Origin: Planctomycetota bacterium
GTDB lineage: Bacteria > Planctomycetota > B15-G4 > SIAN01
Direction: 5' to 3'
Assembly (NCBI GenBank): GCA_028289345.1
Contig: JANQQL010000047.1
Coordinates: 121,454-185,453 of the forward strand
DNA length: 64,000 nucleotides
Under the pieces are notes generated by a model. It made no database searches. It was not told where the DNA came from and worked only from the letters and a program-made list of their open reading frames with translations. Numbering within the stretch: the stretch's first letter is position 1; every line of letters begins with the position of its first letter. The position numbers and the translations under genes are program-made. Shown piece by piece: positions 1-8,021 of the stretch.

Positions 1-662
1 TGTTTGCCGTACACGCAGCCCGTGTCCAAGCCTTTGGCGAGCGGACGATTGACCAGACCACGCCGCGCCCAGTGGCCAAAAACCACGGTGCGTGGTCCGG
101 CATAGTGATCGTCCCAGGGAACAAAAGGGGGTTCGGGGGGCGGCCAATCCGACTTCGGCCGGCGGCCATGCTCATCGCAGTAGCGAGCGGTCGTTGCGAA
201 CCAAACCGGGTCCTCGGAAGACGCCAAACCTTGATCCAGGATCTGCCGTTTTTGCTCCAACAACTCGACCACCATGGGGAGATCCGTCCAGGTGGGGTGA
301 AGCGCGGCGTGCACCATCACCACGTCTTCTTCCACGTGGAGCAGGGGACGCTGCCTCAGCCACTCGATCAGCTCTTTGCCATCGTGGGCTTCAGTGAGAC
401 TCGCCAGGGTGTCCCGCCCGGACTCCTGCCGTCGACCGGCCAACACCTCGAACAAATGGAGTTCATGGTTGCCGAGCACCATGGTGGCGTCGAACTCGCG
501 AAGCAGGCGCACGCATCCCGCGGAATCGGGACCGCGATTGATCGCGTCTCCAACGCTGTAGAGCCGATCGACCGATCGATCGAACGCAACACTTACGAGC
601 AGGTCTTCCAGCTCGTGCGAGCAACCCTGGAGATCTCCGACGAAGATGCGTCGCCCCGCCAT
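1..662 (-). CDS. apaH: ApaH-like diadenosine tetraphosphatase / metallophosphoesterase (3' end outside window)
   Basis: Calcineurin-type phosphoesterase whose family hydrolyses Ap4A to ADP in the cytosol. The 220 visible codons are open to the window edge, so the C-terminus is missing (family length about 270). Metal-binding motifs run in the family order: GDLQGC (residues 9-14), GDAINRGPDS, GNHE, a His in MVHAALHP, and the late FGHWARRGL with LDTGCVYG. GDLQGC rather than GDIHG favours ApaH over generic Ser/Thr phosphatases. The ATG at 662 has a GGAGG about ten bases upstream. It diverges from the FHA gene. A PrpE-like or other phosphoesterase remains possible. Confidence 0.82.
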   Translation of the reverse strand, partial: MAGRRIFVGDLQGCSHELEDLLVSVAFDRSVDRLYSVGDAINRGPDSAGCVRLLREFDATMVLGNHELHLFEVLAGRRQESGRDTLASLTEAHDGKELIEWLRQRPLLHVEEDVVMVHAALHPTWTDLPMVVELLEQKRQILDQGLASSEDPVWFATTARYCDEHGRRPKSDWPPPEPPFVPWDDHYAGPRTVVFGHWARRGLVNRPLAKGLDTGCVYGK

Positions 663-1037
663 GAAAGCAGTTCCTCCATTCCCTGGGCATGCGAGCCCGC
701 ATGATCTGCGAGATCGAAGTCTACTGGCCCGCGATAGGATCCGGGAAGTTCGGGGTGCACACTCCGGCGCGTCGCGGCGACTCTGCGGGACCGTGGCTTG
801 CATGAAACAGAGCGGATTCGCGCGCAACCCGCCAACTGGTTCCCGCCTGCGAAATCCATCGCTGCCAACTCACTTCCGGAGACCGACCGGGAATTCCCTC
901 GCGCAGTTTCGTTCCGGGTCCCTGCGGCAATTCCTCGGGGATTGACGAAGCCTCCCACGGGTGGTTTTTCGTTGGAAAGAACGTAGTGTCCGAGTCTCCG
1001 CTTGGAAACCGGATCGGAACGGGGCGACCGCGTCTCG
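663..1037. other. Divergent intergenic region
   Basis: About 375 bases between the divergent ApaH-like and FHA genes. I see no supportable small gene. It must hold both promoters, but I could not assign clear -35/-10 boxes. The only recognisable site is the GGAGG ribosome-binding site of the ApaH-like gene just beyond base 662. Confidence 0.5.
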
Positions 1038-1826
1038 ATGAATGCACCACCCTCTATGGCCAGTTCCTTCTTCGAAGTCTTGAGTGGTTCGGAACCGGGC
1101 CAAGTCCTTCCGTTGCTCGAACAGACCGTCACCATCGGCCGGGATCCGCGCAACACGTTCACCATGAAGGACGAAGCGATGTCGCGAGAGCACGCCAAGG
1201 TGTTCTGGCGCGGCGGACAACACTTCGTCGTGGACCTGAATTCGAGCCACGGGACGTGGGTGAACAAGCAGCGGATCACCTGCCAAGCACTGCTCGATCA
1301 AGACCAGGTGCGCCTCGGCCAGACTGTGCTTCGCTACGTGCTCGAAGGCGCAACTCAGAACTCCCCGACCAGCGAGGCAGCCCAGCCCGAACCCGCCTCG
1401 GACTTCACGCTCGAGATGCCCGACGACGAGCTGGTCGCCGACCGTCGCGAAGAGAGCGGATCGCATTCCGGACTGACTCCCGACGGGGAAGACCCGTTCG
1501 CTGATGACGAGGACGTGTTCGATGCAGCACACCCGTCCGCCCCACCAGCGCTGGCCTCCCCCGCTCGTTCTTCTTCCCGGGAACCGTCGACGGCGACCTC
1601 CCCGCGACACGCGGCGCTCCCCTCCCGGAGCGCCCCCCCCTCCCGTTCGTTTCTCCACCAGGACTTGGACCAGCGAGGAACCGTGACCCGCTGGTTGGCG
1701 GTGTTGCTCGCGGTGATCCTGACAGCGGGGCTGGGCTACGGAGCAATGAAGCTGGTTTCTTCTGGCGACGACGAAGAGGCGGCGCCCAGCTCTTTCGGGG
1801 AACGGAACCGCGGCCCGATCCGTTAG
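1038..1826 (+). CDS. FHA-domain protein with C-terminal membrane anchor
   Basis: Forkhead-associated protein of about 262 residues; FHA domains bind phosphothreonine peptides and usually mark Ser/Thr-kinase signalling or secretion scaffolds. The N-terminal FHA domain shows the hallmark GRDPRN, MSREHAKV and NSSHGTWVN motifs. A Pro/Ser/Ala-rich, acidic linker of about 100 residues follows, then one hydrophobic helix (WLAVLLAVILTAGLGYGAM) and a short acidic tail, so the FHA domain is probably cytosolic on a tail-anchored protein. The frame opens at a TTG at 1002; the ATG at 1038 or 1056 is a more usual start. Its TAG stop is the first three bases of repeat A1. No kinase or phosphatase partner is adjacent, so the pathway is unknown. 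Confidence 0.8.
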   Translation: MNAPPSMASSFFEVLSGSEPGQVLPLLEQTVTIGRDPRNTFTMKDEAMSREHAKVFWRGGQHFVVDLNSSHGTWVNKQRITCQALLDQDQVRLGQTVLRYVLEGATQNSPTSEAAQPEPASDFTLEMPDDELVADRREESGSHSGLTPDGEDPFADDEDVFDAAHPSAPPALASPARSSSREPSTATSPRHAALPSRSAPPSRSFLHQDLDQRGTVTRWLAVLLAVILTAGLGYGAMKLVSSGDDEEAAPSSFGERNRGPIR

Positions 1827-1966
1827 CAGGCCGTTGGGAAAGGCCTCGGATGGCCGATCGAGAGATTCTCGTTTCCGCCAAGGAGTCGCACCGCAGGCGC
1901 ATCGGTGGATTCGTCGAGGATTCGAGGACGAAGACGGAAGCGAAAAGGTCCGGCCTCCGAAGTCGA
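1824..1966 (+). repeat. Palindromic repeat family A, copy A1
   Basis: Fills the gap between the convergent FHA and glycosyltransferase genes. It begins with TAGCAGGCCGTTG, in which TAG is the FHA stop codon, and shares with the other copies the GGCCTCGGATGGCCGATCGA block, the GGTG-loop hairpin around 1893-1912 and the GACGGAAGCGAAAA arm. The position suggests a bidirectional terminator or RNA 3'-end structure. Right border approximate. Confidence 0.75.
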
Positions 1967-1977
1967 ACGCGGTCCGG

Positions 1978-3108
1978 TCAGAGCGTTTTCGCCGACGCTC
2001 TCGAGTCCAGCAGAGACCGGTAGAGCTCCGCGAGCTGAACCGCGGACCGCTCCCAGGTGCCGTTGGCCAGTCCTTCGGCGGAGCTTCGTGCCTCTCGTTT
2101 CCAGTGATCGAGATTGGTGGCGACCTCGGTCAACGCCGTGGTCCACGCCGCCACGTCGCGCTCCAAGGTCAGCACTCCTGGTTTCGGCAAGGGTTCGAAG
2201 CACTGCAGGTTGGTGGCGAGAACCGGACAGCCGAAAGACAAAGCTTCGTAGACCGGAAGACCAAACCCTTCCCAGTGGCTCGGGAACAAGAGCGCCACGG
2301 CTCCTCGAAACAGAGCGGGAAGATCACCGTCGTGGACTCTGCCGAGGAACCAGGTGCGATCGTGCAGTCCAACCCGGTCGGCCAAGGCTTCCAACTTCTT
2401 GCGCTGAGGTCCCTCTCCGGCAAAGACCACGGACAACCGCAACGTCGCGGGTAGGTGCGACACCGCGTGCAACACCAGATCCAGCCCCTTGCGAGCCTCC
2501 AGGTGACCGATCGCCAAGACGTAGGGCATCGAGAAGTCCATCAAGGAACCCGCGTGCGGAGAATCGGTGCCGGTCATTCCGCAAGTCGCGTTGGGGATCA
2601 CGACGACTTGTTCGGGAGCGAGACCCAGGCTCTCGATCATGTCCTGGCGACTGGCTTCGGACACGGTGACCAGAGCCGCCAGCCGACGGGTGATTCGCGG
2701 TAGCCAACCGTGCGAGGCCCAAGTGCGCAGCACCGTTCCCACCGGTCCGGCGTTCCCGAACGAGCGGCCGCGCCGATGCCGAAGGTCATGCAGCGTCAAC
2801 AACTGCGGGACGTCCCGAGGCCCCAACGAAGGAACCGTCTCGGAATGCCAGACCTCGGCTCCAAATCGGCGGCCCCGTCCATGTCCGAGCGATCGGATCG
2901 CTCGACGCACGGGTCCCCCTAGGGAAGCGACTTCTTGGAGTTCGAGGGACCCGCGTGGGACGCCCTCGAACAATCGTGACTTGGACGCTTGCAGCACGGT
3001 GACTGGGGGCGCGCCGTCCAACTGGGCGTAGGCGCCATAAAGCCCCCGCAAGCGAGTTCGGACACCGCTGGGAAAGTCAGGAACCGATCGCGCGTCTACG
3101 ACGATCAA
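1978..3108 (-). CDS. GT4-family glycosyltransferase
   Basis: Retaining GT-B glycosyltransferase of 376 residues that would transfer a sugar from a nucleotide donor to a glycan acceptor at the cytoplasmic membrane face. The C-terminal half carries the E-x7-E signature (WEGFGLPVYEALSFGCPV) and GRVHDGDLPALFRGA; the N-terminal half reads as the acceptor-binding Rossmann domain (VVDARSVPDFPSGVRTR). It starts with TTG overlapping the upstream gene's stop by four bases (TTGA), so the two are translationally coupled. It is the last gene of the polysaccharide block. Donor and acceptor cannot be read from the sequence. Confidence 0.88.
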   Translation of the reverse strand: MIVVDARSVPDFPSGVRTRLRGLYGAYAQLDGAPPVTVLQASKSRLFEGVPRGSLELQEVASLGGPVRRAIRSLGHGRGRRFGAEVWHSETVPSLGPRDVPQLLTLHDLRHRRGRSFGNAGPVGTVLRTWASHGWLPRITRRLAALVTVSEASRQDMIESLGLAPEQVVVIPNATCGMTGTDSPHAGSLMDFSMPYVLAIGHLEARKGLDLVLHAVSHLPATLRLSVVFAGEGPQRKKLEALADRVGLHDRTWFLGRVHDGDLPALFRGAVALLFPSHWEGFGLPVYEALSFGCPVLATNLQCFEPLPKPGVLTLERDVAAWTTALTEVATNLDHWKREARSSAEGLANGTWERSAVQLAELYRSLLDSRASAKTL

Positions 3109-4241
3109 GGAGCCGCCTGAGAGCTACGCCCCACCGACGACTCGAGCAAGGACAGGACGGCCAAGGCGGTCTTCTTCCAAGTGAATCGCTTCACTCGTTG
3201 GAAGCCACGCTCCCGCAACAGGTCGGCGAAGTCCTGATCCTCGAGAACCGCCTGGATCTGCTTCGAAAATGCCGCGTGATCGGACGGGTCCACCAGCGCC
3301 GCGGCGTCGGCAACGACTTCCGGAATCGCCCCACCGCTCGAGGCAATCACTGGAGTGCCGGACGCCATCGCCTCGAGAGGAGGCAAACCGAACCCTTCAA
3401 AGAGAGACGGGTACACCAAGCACTCAGCGTAGTGATAGAAAGGCACCAGGTCGTCATCGGACACGTAGCCAGGGAAGCTGACTTCTCCAGTCAAGCCGAG
3501 GTTTTCGACCTTCTGGTCCAGATCGTGAGCCGTGACGTTGCGCACGCCCGCCAGAATCAAGTGGTGCTTCTTGCGCAGCTTCTTCGGTAGCGCCGCAAAT
3601 GCTTCCAACAGCGCTGTGAGATTCTTCTTGCGCCGCAGGGTCCCCACATAGAGCAAATACGGCTTGTCGGGAATCTCGTACCGGCTCAAGAAGGTCTTCT
3701 TCTCCGGCCCGTCGTACTTCTTCGAGAACCGATCGCTCACCCCGTGGTGGATCACCTCCACCTTTTCTTCCGCCTCGGGATACAAGGAAACGATGTTTTC
3801 CTTGGTGCGCTGGGAAACGGCGATGATCTTCTTCGCGTAACGCGTGTTCAGGAACAGCCAGACTCGGTGCCCCTTGCGAATGGGCTCGGCCTTGCGATGG
3901 CGCTCGACCCAAGGAATCTCGTGCACCGTGGCGATCTTCGGCACCTTCCCCAAGACCGGAATCGCCGACACCGGAGACCAGTACACGTCGACTTTCTCGC
4001 GATCGAACAGGGGCGGCAGCAGTCGCTCCCGCCACAAGTAGGACGGGTTTTGCTTCTCCAGGTCCAGAATGCGGAAGTTGTCCGGCAGCTCGAACGGAAA
4101 AGTCACGGCCCGGCGGGAAATCAGGAGGTACTCGTTCTCCCGATCGATCTGGGTCAGCTCGCGCAAGATGTTGCGCTGGACCTTCTCGACTCCGGTGAGA
4201 TAGGGCGTGTCCTGGATACTGATATCGACCGCGATTCGCAT
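3105..4241 (-). CDS. GT4-family glycosyltransferase
   Basis: Second GT-B glycosyltransferase of the block, 378 residues. It has the N-terminal RIAVDISIQDTPYLTGVEKV strand/loop, a central YVGTLRRKKNL donor-site segment and YPSLFEGFGLPPLEAMASG with the two catalytic-site glutamates. This resembles mannosyl- or rhamnosyltransferases of exopolysaccharide and O-antigen loci. Its 3' end overlaps the next gene by four bases. Repeat A2 begins only 11 bases upstream of its start codon, which lacks a strong Shine-Dalgarno sequence. Promoter or read-through control by the repeats is therefore possible. Confidence 0.88.
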   Translation of the reverse strand: MRIAVDISIQDTPYLTGVEKVQRNILRELTQIDRENEYLLISRRAVTFPFELPDNFRILDLEKQNPSYLWRERLLPPLFDREKVDVYWSPVSAIPVLGKVPKIATVHEIPWVERHRKAEPIRKGHRVWLFLNTRYAKKIIAVSQRTKENIVSLYPEAEEKVEVIHHGVSDRFSKKYDGPEKKTFLSRYEIPDKPYLLYVGTLRRKKNLTALLEAFAALPKKLRKKHHLILAGVRNVTAHDLDQKVENLGLTGEVSFPGYVSDDDLVPFYHYAECLVYPSLFEGFGLPPLEAMASGTPVIASSGGAIPEVVADAAALVDPSDHAAFSKQIQAVLEDQDFADLLRERGFQRVKRFTWKKTALAVLSLLESSVGRSSQAAP

Positions 4242-4252
4242 GGGCGGGATTG

Positions 4253-4402
4253 TAGCAGGCCGATGAAAACGGCCTCGGATGGCCGATCGAGAGATTTTCG
4301 TCTCCGTCGAGGAGTCGGACCGCGGACGAATCGGTGGATTCGTCGAGCGTTCGAGGACGAAGACGGAGACGAAAAGACCCGATCGGGCGCCGAAAGACTT
4401 CT
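4253..4402 (+). repeat. Palindromic repeat family A, copy A2 (best-preserved)
   Basis: Long imperfect palindrome in the gap between two glycosyltransferase genes. The outer arm TTTTCGTCTCCGTC (4295-4308) pairs perfectly over 14 bases with 4362-4375. Inside it GACGAATC (4325-4332) pairs with GATTCGTC (4337-4344) around a GGTG loop. Outer flanks also pair (GGCCGATCG with CGATCGGGC). It begins TAGCAGGCCG like A1 and A3 and ends near GGCGCCGAAAGAC, shared with A4 and A5. Confidence 0.85.
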
Positions 4403-4410
4403 TTCACCGG

Positions 4411-4478
4411 CGTGCTCGCCCGGATCATTCTTGAAGCCCGTCGACAGAATGAGCCAAAGTTCTTTCTGGGGAGAGCTT
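4411..4478 (+). repeat. Repeat family B, partial copy B3
   Basis: Directly follows A2. GCTCGCCCGGATCATTCTTG matches the reverse complement of the B2 right end (CCGGGCTAGC side), and GAATGAGCCAAAGTTCTTTC matches the family-B left arm (GATGAGTCAAAGTT in B2). Only one arm is recognisable; the matching right arm is absent before the next gene's stop at 4507. Confidence 0.6.
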
Positions 4479-4506
4479 CCAGCGAGGGGGAAGGCGAACT
4501 CTCGCC

Positions 4507-5697
4507 TTAGGCAGTGGCGGTCCGCGCCTGAACGGACGGGGGCTGAACCCGCCCTTGCAACACCTCGCGATAGGCCTCGTAGGTTTGCCGGGCGGTGCGC
4601 TGCCAGGTGAGGAGCGAAGTCTTGCGGCGACCCGCTTTGCGCAGGTGATCTCGCAACGCCTCGTTCTTCACCAGCTCCGCCATCCCCCGCGCCATCGAGT
4701 CCACGTCTTCCGGATCACACAACACGGCATCGTCGCCGGCGATCTCTTGAGTGGCGGATCGATCGGAGGTCATCACCGGCACTCCCTGAGCCATCGCCTC
4801 CACCACCGGCAACCCATACCCCTCGTACAAGGACGGATAGACCACCGCCGTCGCCGAACGGTAAAGCTTGCGCAAGGTCGACTCCTCGACCGAACCGACT
4901 TCGAACACTTCGTGGCGATAGGCGCAATGATTGAGCGCCCGCTCGTAGGCTTCCGTCATCCAACCCTTGGGACCGGCAATCACCAGACGAGTTTCGATGC
5001 CTTCGCGGCGGATCTTCTCGAACGCTTGCAGCACACGAACCAGGTTCTTGCGTGGCTCGATGGTTCCCACGTGCAACAAGTAGGGCTTCTCGAACACCGA
5101 CCGAGGAACCCCGTCTTGATCCGGATGATCGGTCTCTTCCAGCTTGCGGAGCACATGATCAACGCCATGGGGAATCACACGGATTCGTTCCGCTTCCACC
5201 TCGTGACGTTCCAGAAGGTCTCGGCGCGTACTTTCGCTGGGCACGATGATCAAGGTGGCGCGTTCCACCGCCTGTCGGACTCGCTCGCCGACCGTGGCGC
5301 GAAAGTCCGGTTCGTGGAACCGCGGAGAGATCTCGTAGGCGAGATCGTGAACCGTCACGATCTCGGGGGTCCCTTCGTTGGGAAGGTAGGTCAGGTCCGT
5401 GTGGTGGAGCAGTGCAATCGGACCGGTGATCCACTTCAGATTGAATCCCGGCAGGTAGCACAAAGCCTTGAGGGCCTTGGCCGGAAGCCGCCGCTCGATC
5501 AAATGAGAGCGAGGGTGCTCGCGGATCGCCCGCGGGATTCGGTCCAGCACGGAGCCGTACCGAGTGGCGGAGTAAAGAACGAGCTCGATGTCTTCGTTGA
5601 GAGATAACAGACCGCGAGCAAGCTCGCGGGAATACCGAGCGATGCCGCAGGGGTGCGACAGCGCCGCTCGGAAGTCGATTCCGATCCGGACACTCAT
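4507..5697 (-). CDS. GT4-family glycosyltransferase (mannosyltransferase-like)
   Basis: Glycosyltransferase of 396 residues. GIDFRAALSHPCGIARYSREL at the N-terminus is typical of mannosyltransferases acting on lipid-linked glycans. HVGTIEPRKNLVRVLQAF forms the start of the donor domain, and YPSLYEGYGLPVVEAMAQG carries the E-x7-E motif. It lies three bases after the flippase stop codon, so the two are almost certainly cotranscribed. The A2/B3 repeats separate it from the next glycosyltransferase downstream and could attenuate read-through. Sugar specificity unknown. Confidence 0.88.
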   Translation of the reverse strand: MSVRIGIDFRAALSHPCGIARYSRELARGLLSLNEDIELVLYSATRYGSVLDRIPRAIREHPRSHLIERRLPAKALKALCYLPGFNLKWITGPIALLHHTDLTYLPNEGTPEIVTVHDLAYEISPRFHEPDFRATVGERVRQAVERATLIIVPSESTRRDLLERHEVEAERIRVIPHGVDHVLRKLEETDHPDQDGVPRSVFEKPYLLHVGTIEPRKNLVRVLQAFEKIRREGIETRLVIAGPKGWMTEAYERALNHCAYRHEVFEVGSVEESTLRKLYRSATAVVYPSLYEGYGLPVVEAMAQGVPVMTSDRSATQEIAGDDAVLCDPEDVDSMARGMAELVKNEALRDHLRKAGRRKTSLLTWQRTARQTYEAYREVLQGRVQPPSVQARTATA

Positions 5698-5700
5698 CCT

Positions 5701-7131
5701 CTAGTTCTCGGCTTTCAAGTCGAAGGGCAAGATGCCAGCAAGCACGAACCCCACAACGAGCAACGCGAATGCGCAAGGCCAGTAGGCGTCGCCCGGAATC
5801 CGTTGGAGCTGCGACGCCAGCGCTCCGACCACTGCAGCCACCCCAAAAGGACGCAGCAAGTCGGAGGAAAAGACGGCCCGCTTCAGATAGCTCCGCAGTC
5901 GGCGACTGACCATGAAAAGCACGAAACTCTCGATGGCCAGGGTGGCGAGTGCGGCGCCCAAAATCCCACAGGGACGGTACAAAACCAGAATTACCCCCAG
6001 TTTCAAGGGCCCGGCGAACAGGACAATTCGCGTGAAGTCACGCTGCTTGCCCAGCGCTGTGAGGGCCACGACCTGGGGGTAAGTGGCAAAAATACAAACG
6101 GAAGCCAATGCCAAGGTCCCCAGACATTTCTCCGTGTCGCCCGGCTCCTTGCCCCAAATCAGCGTCAACATCGCTCCGCTGACCCATGGGATCCAGGCGG
6201 CCAACGGAAGCGCCACGGTCATCAAGTAGAAGACCGCCCGGCGCACCAAGATCACGAATCGATCGGGATCTCGCAGCGCACATTTTGCAAACGCCGGCTC
6301 CAGCGCCTGGCAGAAGTACACCGGCAGCATGATCCCGAACGCCACCAAGCGGAACGCCCGGTGATAGTCCCCGACCGCCTTCTCCCCGGCGATCTCGCGC
6401 AGCAGGAACGCGTCCAGCCAAAAGTACAAGGACCCGGCAGCCGCCGAGATGCCCAGCGGAAGCATTTCTCGAAACAAACCCCGGGCAAACTCCCGTGAGG
6501 GCGACTGACGAGGCGCCGCGGTTCGCAACGCGGCCAAGTGGATGATCAACGCGCGCACGGCGACTCCCGTTCCGAACGCCAGCAAGTACGCCGCGGGCTG
6601 CCGGTGGGCATCGGACCACAACCAGGTGGCCAGCAGCAGGAACGCCACCGAGCCCGCCACCTGGGCCAAAGCCAACGGAAGGAAGTGCATCCGGGCGTGA
6701 AGATGGGCGCCGAGGGAAGCCGGGACCAGCAAGACCAAGTGCCAGGCAGCCAAGATCAACAGCCAACGCTGGGTTCCCGGTGGCTCCTGGAACCAGGCGA
6801 CCCCCGAGATCAACAAGGCGAACCCCGACGCGGTCCCCAGGCGGAATCGTCCCAGGAAGCGCAAGATCACGCCTTCCTGGTCCGGATGCCGCGCGATCTC
6901 TCGAACGGCCACGCTGTAGGAGCCGAAGTCCACCGTGGTTCCTGCGATGATGTAGAGAGGGAAATAGTAGTTGTAGATGCCGAAGGCCTCGTCTCCGAGG
7001 CTCTGGCCGATCAGGACCAAGGCCAAGAAGGCACAGCCCGAAGAGATCAGACGCCCGAAGCCTTGCAGTCCGGTGCCGAGCAACACTCGCCGGTTCAGAG
7101 AAGCGTTCGAAGGTGATTCGCCGGTTAACAT
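5701..7131 (-). CDS. Wzx-like polysaccharide flippase
   Basis: Membrane protein of 476 residues with about 12-14 hydrophobic segments, resembling the MOP-superfamily exporters that flip undecaprenyl-linked oligosaccharides across the inner membrane. Key N-terminal features are GTGLQGFGRLISSGCAFLALVLIGQ and GIYNYYFPLYIIAGTTVDFG, typical of Wzx/RfbX. I chose the ATG at 7131: a GGAGAAG lies about 11 bases upstream, and the frame further upstream runs antisense into the thymidylate kinase gene with no hydrophobic character. With the three glycosyltransferases it forms a Wzx-type surface-polysaccharide module; no Wzy polymerase or chain-length regulator is visible here. Confidence 0.85.
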   Translation of the reverse strand: MLTGESPSNASLNRRVLLGTGLQGFGRLISSGCAFLALVLIGQSLGDEAFGIYNYYFPLYIIAGTTVDFGSYSVAVREIARHPDQEGVILRFLGRFRLGTASGFALLISGVAWFQEPPGTQRWLLILAAWHLVLLVPASLGAHLHARMHFLPLALAQVAGSVAFLLLATWLWSDAHRQPAAYLLAFGTGVAVRALIIHLAALRTAAPRQSPSREFARGLFREMLPLGISAAAGSLYFWLDAFLLREIAGEKAVGDYHRAFRLVAFGIMLPVYFCQALEPAFAKCALRDPDRFVILVRRAVFYLMTVALPLAAWIPWVSGAMLTLIWGKEPGDTEKCLGTLALASVCIFATYPQVVALTALGKQRDFTRIVLFAGPLKLGVILVLYRPCGILGAALATLAIESFVLFMVSRRLRSYLKRAVFSSDLLRPFGVAAVVGALASQLQRIPGDAYWPCAFALLVVGFVLAGILPFDLKAEN

Positions 7132-7238
7132 CCGGTCAATCTTCTCCGGCACTCGAGCTCGTTGCGGACCGACGACGATCGCACGGGCGAAGAGACGGAA
7201 CGCCGAGACTTTCTCCACGGTCTGTGACGGAGCTTGCG

Positions 7239-7838
7239 GTGCTGATCGTCCTCGAAGGCATTGACGGAACCGGCAAGACCACCCTTTCCCGATTCCTGGC
7301 AGAGGCATTGCGAAACGCCGGCCAGTCGGTGGTCGAAACACGCGAGCCCGGCGACTCCGCCGCCGGCCAAGAACTGCGCCGTTTGCTGGCTCAGAAAGAT
7401 CGCTCGTCGACTGCCGCGGAAGAGCTCTCCTTGTTCGAGGAAGATCGGCGGGAGCATGTGCAACGGGTCGTGACTCCGGCTCTGAGCCGCGGGGACTGGG
7501 TCGTCCAGGACCGCACCTTTTACTCCACCGCCGCCTACCAAGGAGCGCGGGGCCTGGATCCTCACGAGATCTTGCGCCGCAATCGGGCCCTGGCCCCGGA
7601 ACCAAATCTGACCCTGCTCTTGCTGCTGTCCCCCGAGAAGGCCCTGGAGCGCATCCACGCCAACCGGGAGTCCGCCAGCAGCTTCGAGAAGCTGGAGAAT
7701 CTGCGCGAGGTCGACCGGATCTATCGGTTGTTGGCGCAAGACTCTCCATCGGCTTGGGAACTGGACGTGGATCGCCCCCTGGAGGAGGTGCAATCCGACG
7801 TGCTGCGCGGCTGCCGGGAGCGACTCGGAAAACCCTGA
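7239..7838 (+). CDS. tmk: Thymidylate kinase
   Basis: Converts dTMP to dTDP with ATP in the cytosol. The 199-residue product begins VLIVLEGIDGTGKTT, placing the P-loop at residues 7-15. TREPGD follows in the dTMP-binding position, then the DR-(Y/F)-S segment QDRTFYSTAAYQGARG and a lid with RESASSFEKL. The GTG at 7239 has GGAG six bases upstream (7229-7232). An earlier GTG at 7224 has no ribosome-binding site and would add five residues. It diverges from the flippase, with 107 bases between. The lysine/arginine pattern of the lid is not diagnostic enough to sub-type it. Confidence 0.9.
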   Translation: MLIVLEGIDGTGKTTLSRFLAEALRNAGQSVVETREPGDSAAGQELRRLLAQKDRSSTAAEELSLFEEDRREHVQRVVTPALSRGDWVVQDRTFYSTAAYQGARGLDPHEILRRNRALAPEPNLTLLLLLSPEKALERIHANRESASSFEKLENLREVDRIYRLLAQDSPSAWELDVDRPLEEVQSDVLRGCRERLGKP

Positions 7839-8021
7839 TCGAGTTCCGCCCTCTCCCGCACGCGCCAAACAAGCCGGGACTACGGGAGGTTTTCCGGCCT
7901 GATCCTGGCTACGCTGCCGGCTTCCCGCAACGAACACCGGGCAGTTTCGTTTCAGACGGCGCCGGCGGCTGGTCCTTCCCGCCACCGGAGGCGCAACGAT
8001 TTCGCACCACGGAGACACAGC

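Noticed and set aside
4253..4402. Apparent conserved peptide on the minus strand through family-A repeats (RRPIGSF..LRLRPR.LDESTD..)
   Set aside because: The same-frame similarity comes from the nucleotide repeat itself. Frames drift in A3 and A4, no start/ribosome-binding site is shared, and stem-compensating changes point to structure, not protein.
4555..5607. Plus-strand open frame of 350 codons opposite a glycosyltransferase
   Set aside because: Shadow of the minus-strand GT4 gene, whose motifs are unambiguous; the antisense translation has no recognisable domain.
7839..8021. Small gene between tmk and the FG-GAP gene
   Set aside because: 183 bases with open frames but no ribosome-binding site or protein-like sequence.
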